Assembly: GCA_013298335.1 (NCBI GenBank)
Contig: JAAFHI010000221.1
Location: 1 to 6,236 of the forward strand
Length of the DNA stretch: 6,236 bases
From: Actinomycetota bacterium
GTDB lineage: Bacteria > Acidobacteriota > Blastocatellia > Chloracidobacteriales > Chloracidobacteriaceae
Direction: 5' to 3'
This document shows positions 5,151 through 6,236 of the stretch, piece by piece. The translations under genes were made by a program, and so were the position numbers. The first letter of the stretch is position 1. The number at the start of each line of letters is the position of its first letter. Below the pieces are notes generated by a model. That model was not told the origin of the DNA. It worked only from the letters and a program-made list of their open reading frames with translations, and ran no database searches.

Positions 5151-6236
5151 TCAGTTTCTCTTCAGTCGTCGCCGAATCGCCTCGACTTCGGGAATGCGCT
5201 GGGCGAAGGCCGAGCCGAGATAGACCACGCCGTACGTCCCAAGCGTAATGATCGCCACCGGCAGCGGATATTTCTGGCCGAGAATGAGTTTCACCACCCA
5301 CGCGGTCGCCGCGGCGGCCAGCGCCATCGCCCACAGCGTGACCGTGAACGACAGCGGCACGCTGACCGGACCGATGCGTTCGGTGAGCGCGCGCCGGAGC
5401 AGGAAGAACTCGATCCAGCCGCCCACGCCCGACGCGGCGGCGAGCCCGACGATGCCCCACTGGCGGTCGAGGCTGAACAGGGCCGGGCCATAGAGCGCGG
5501 CGCAGACACCGAGCGTTCCGGCGGAAACCACCCGGATAATCGCGAACTTGAGCGGTGTCCGGGTGTCGCGCAGCGCATAGAACGTCGAAGAGAACAGCCG
5601 CCCGTTGGTGGCCGCGACCAGTCCGACCGTGGAACCGGCCAGCGTCGCCCAGACCGCCGTGGTCGCGCCCGCGCCGAATTTTCCGCCGCGATAGAGAATG
5701 TTGATGATCTGGTCGCCGAGCGCGAGAAACGCCATCGCCGACGGTATCACGAAGAACGACACCCGCCGCTGGGCGTTCGCGAGCCGTTTCCGGATCTGTT
5801 CGGCGATTTCCGCCTCGGTGCCGAGCGCGCTCGACAGCGCGGGCAGTTCCGACGCCGAAATCGCGATGCCGAACAGGCTCACCGGCAGCATGTAAAGGTC
5901 CTGCGCAAAGGCCAGGATTCCGACCGCCCGCTCGGAAATCAGGCTCGAAATCATCCCGTCCACATAGCCGCTGATCTGCGCCACGCCCCGGCTGACGAAC
6001 GCGGGCAGAAAATTCCGGATCACTTCGCGGGTTTCGGCGAATTCGATGCTCACCGACAGCCGCAACCCCTTCACCAGCCGCAACACCGCCGGCACCTGGA
6101 CGGCAAACACCAGGACGCTGCCGATGGTCGCCGCCCAGGTGATGGTCACGACCAGATTCGCGGGCGGCTGCGCGCCGAACACGATCAGCGCGACGACGAC
6201 CGCGAGGTTCATCATCACTGGCGCGATGTAGGGCAG
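5151..6236 (-). CDS. murJ: MurJ/MviN family lipid II flippase, C-terminal 361 residues (5' truncated by window edge)
   Basis: The minus-strand frame is open to the right edge, beginning LPYIAPVMMNLA, which matches the middle of MurJ (E. coli protein about 511 residues). Roughly 150 N-terminal residues are therefore missing. The product flips undecaprenyl-linked lipid II across the inner membrane for peptidoglycan synthesis. About ten hydrophobic segments can be seen (fragment residues about 7-22, 27-48, 76-100, 104-130, 158-180, 190-215, 220-250, 256-280, 291-316, 322-343). Family signatures include AFVSRGVAQISGYVD, the LPVSLFGIAISASELPALS helix, RGGKFGA, and FYALRDTRTPLK. It ends with a basic tail, RRRLKRN. 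At the site where E. coli has the essential ADR (D269-R270), this protein reads AQD (fragment residues 111-113), so the Arg is absent. The gene converges on the secreted protein gene across 417 bp of repeats. Confidence 0.94.
   Translation of the reverse strand: MPYIAPVMMNLAVVVALIVFGAQPPANLVVTITWAATIGSVLVFAVQVPAVLRLVKGLRLSVSIEFAETREVIRNFLPAFVSRGVAQISGYVDGMISSLISERAVGILAFAQDLYMLPVSLFGIAISASELPALSSALGTEAEIAEQIRKRLANAQRRVSFFVIPSAMAFLALGDQIINILYRGGKFGAGATTAVWATLAGSTVGLVAATNGRLFSSTFYALRDTRTPLKFAIIRVVSAGTLGVCAALYGPALFSLDRQWGIVGLAAASGVGGWIEFFLLRRALTERIGPVSVPLSFTVTLWAMALAAAATAWVVKLILGQKYPLPVAIITLGTYGVVYLGSAFAQRIPEVEAIRRRLKRN

Noticed and set aside
1..6236. tRNA or rRNA genes
   Set aside because: No cloverleaf with the conserved T-loop sequence and no rRNA signature was seen on either strand in the non-coding stretches.

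Overview
The window looks like chromosomal DNA of a GC-rich Gram-negative bacterium, most plausibly an Acidobacteriota member and perhaps Blastocatellia. The grounds are the style of the outer-membrane barrel (Oar-like acidobacterial TonB-dependent receptor type), a secreted protein mixing BACON, IPT/TIG, cohesin-like and GDWDGDG-type repeats, and a MurJ variant. This assignment is inference from protein style; no marker gene is present.

Layout: (1) 1-1505 (+) is the C-terminal half of a TonB-dependent receptor-like outer-membrane beta-barrel, cut by the left window edge. (2) 1506-2120 is a 615-bp gap without a gene. Its first half is a roughly 317-bp inverted-repeat element (1513-1829) full of internal hairpins; its second half is lower in GC and carries three spaced copies of TTTTTCGGA ahead of the next gene. 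(3) 2121-4733 (+) encodes an 870-residue exported multidomain protein with five 45-47-residue repeats at its C-terminus. (4) 4734-5150 lies between two convergent genes. It holds a third, solitary copy of the arm of the first element, abutting a 247-bp MITE-like element (4845-5091) with 27-nt terminal inverted repeats that start and end in TA. That element contains two REP-like hairpins in opposite orientation, and a short heptamer tandem repeat follows. (5) 5151-6236 (-) is the C-terminal part of the MurJ/MviN lipid II flippase, cut by the right edge.

The three genes are not an operon. The first two are co-directional but far apart and separated by a repeat element; the third converges on them. 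The two (+) genes both act at or outside the outer membrane (uptake or efflux barrel, and an adhesin or binding protein), while MurJ belongs to peptidoglycan precursor transport in the inner membrane. The most unusual content is non-coding: two families of non-autonomous, palindromic repeats packed right against gene 3' ends, one with a strictly conserved 15-nt loop and compensatory changes in its stem.
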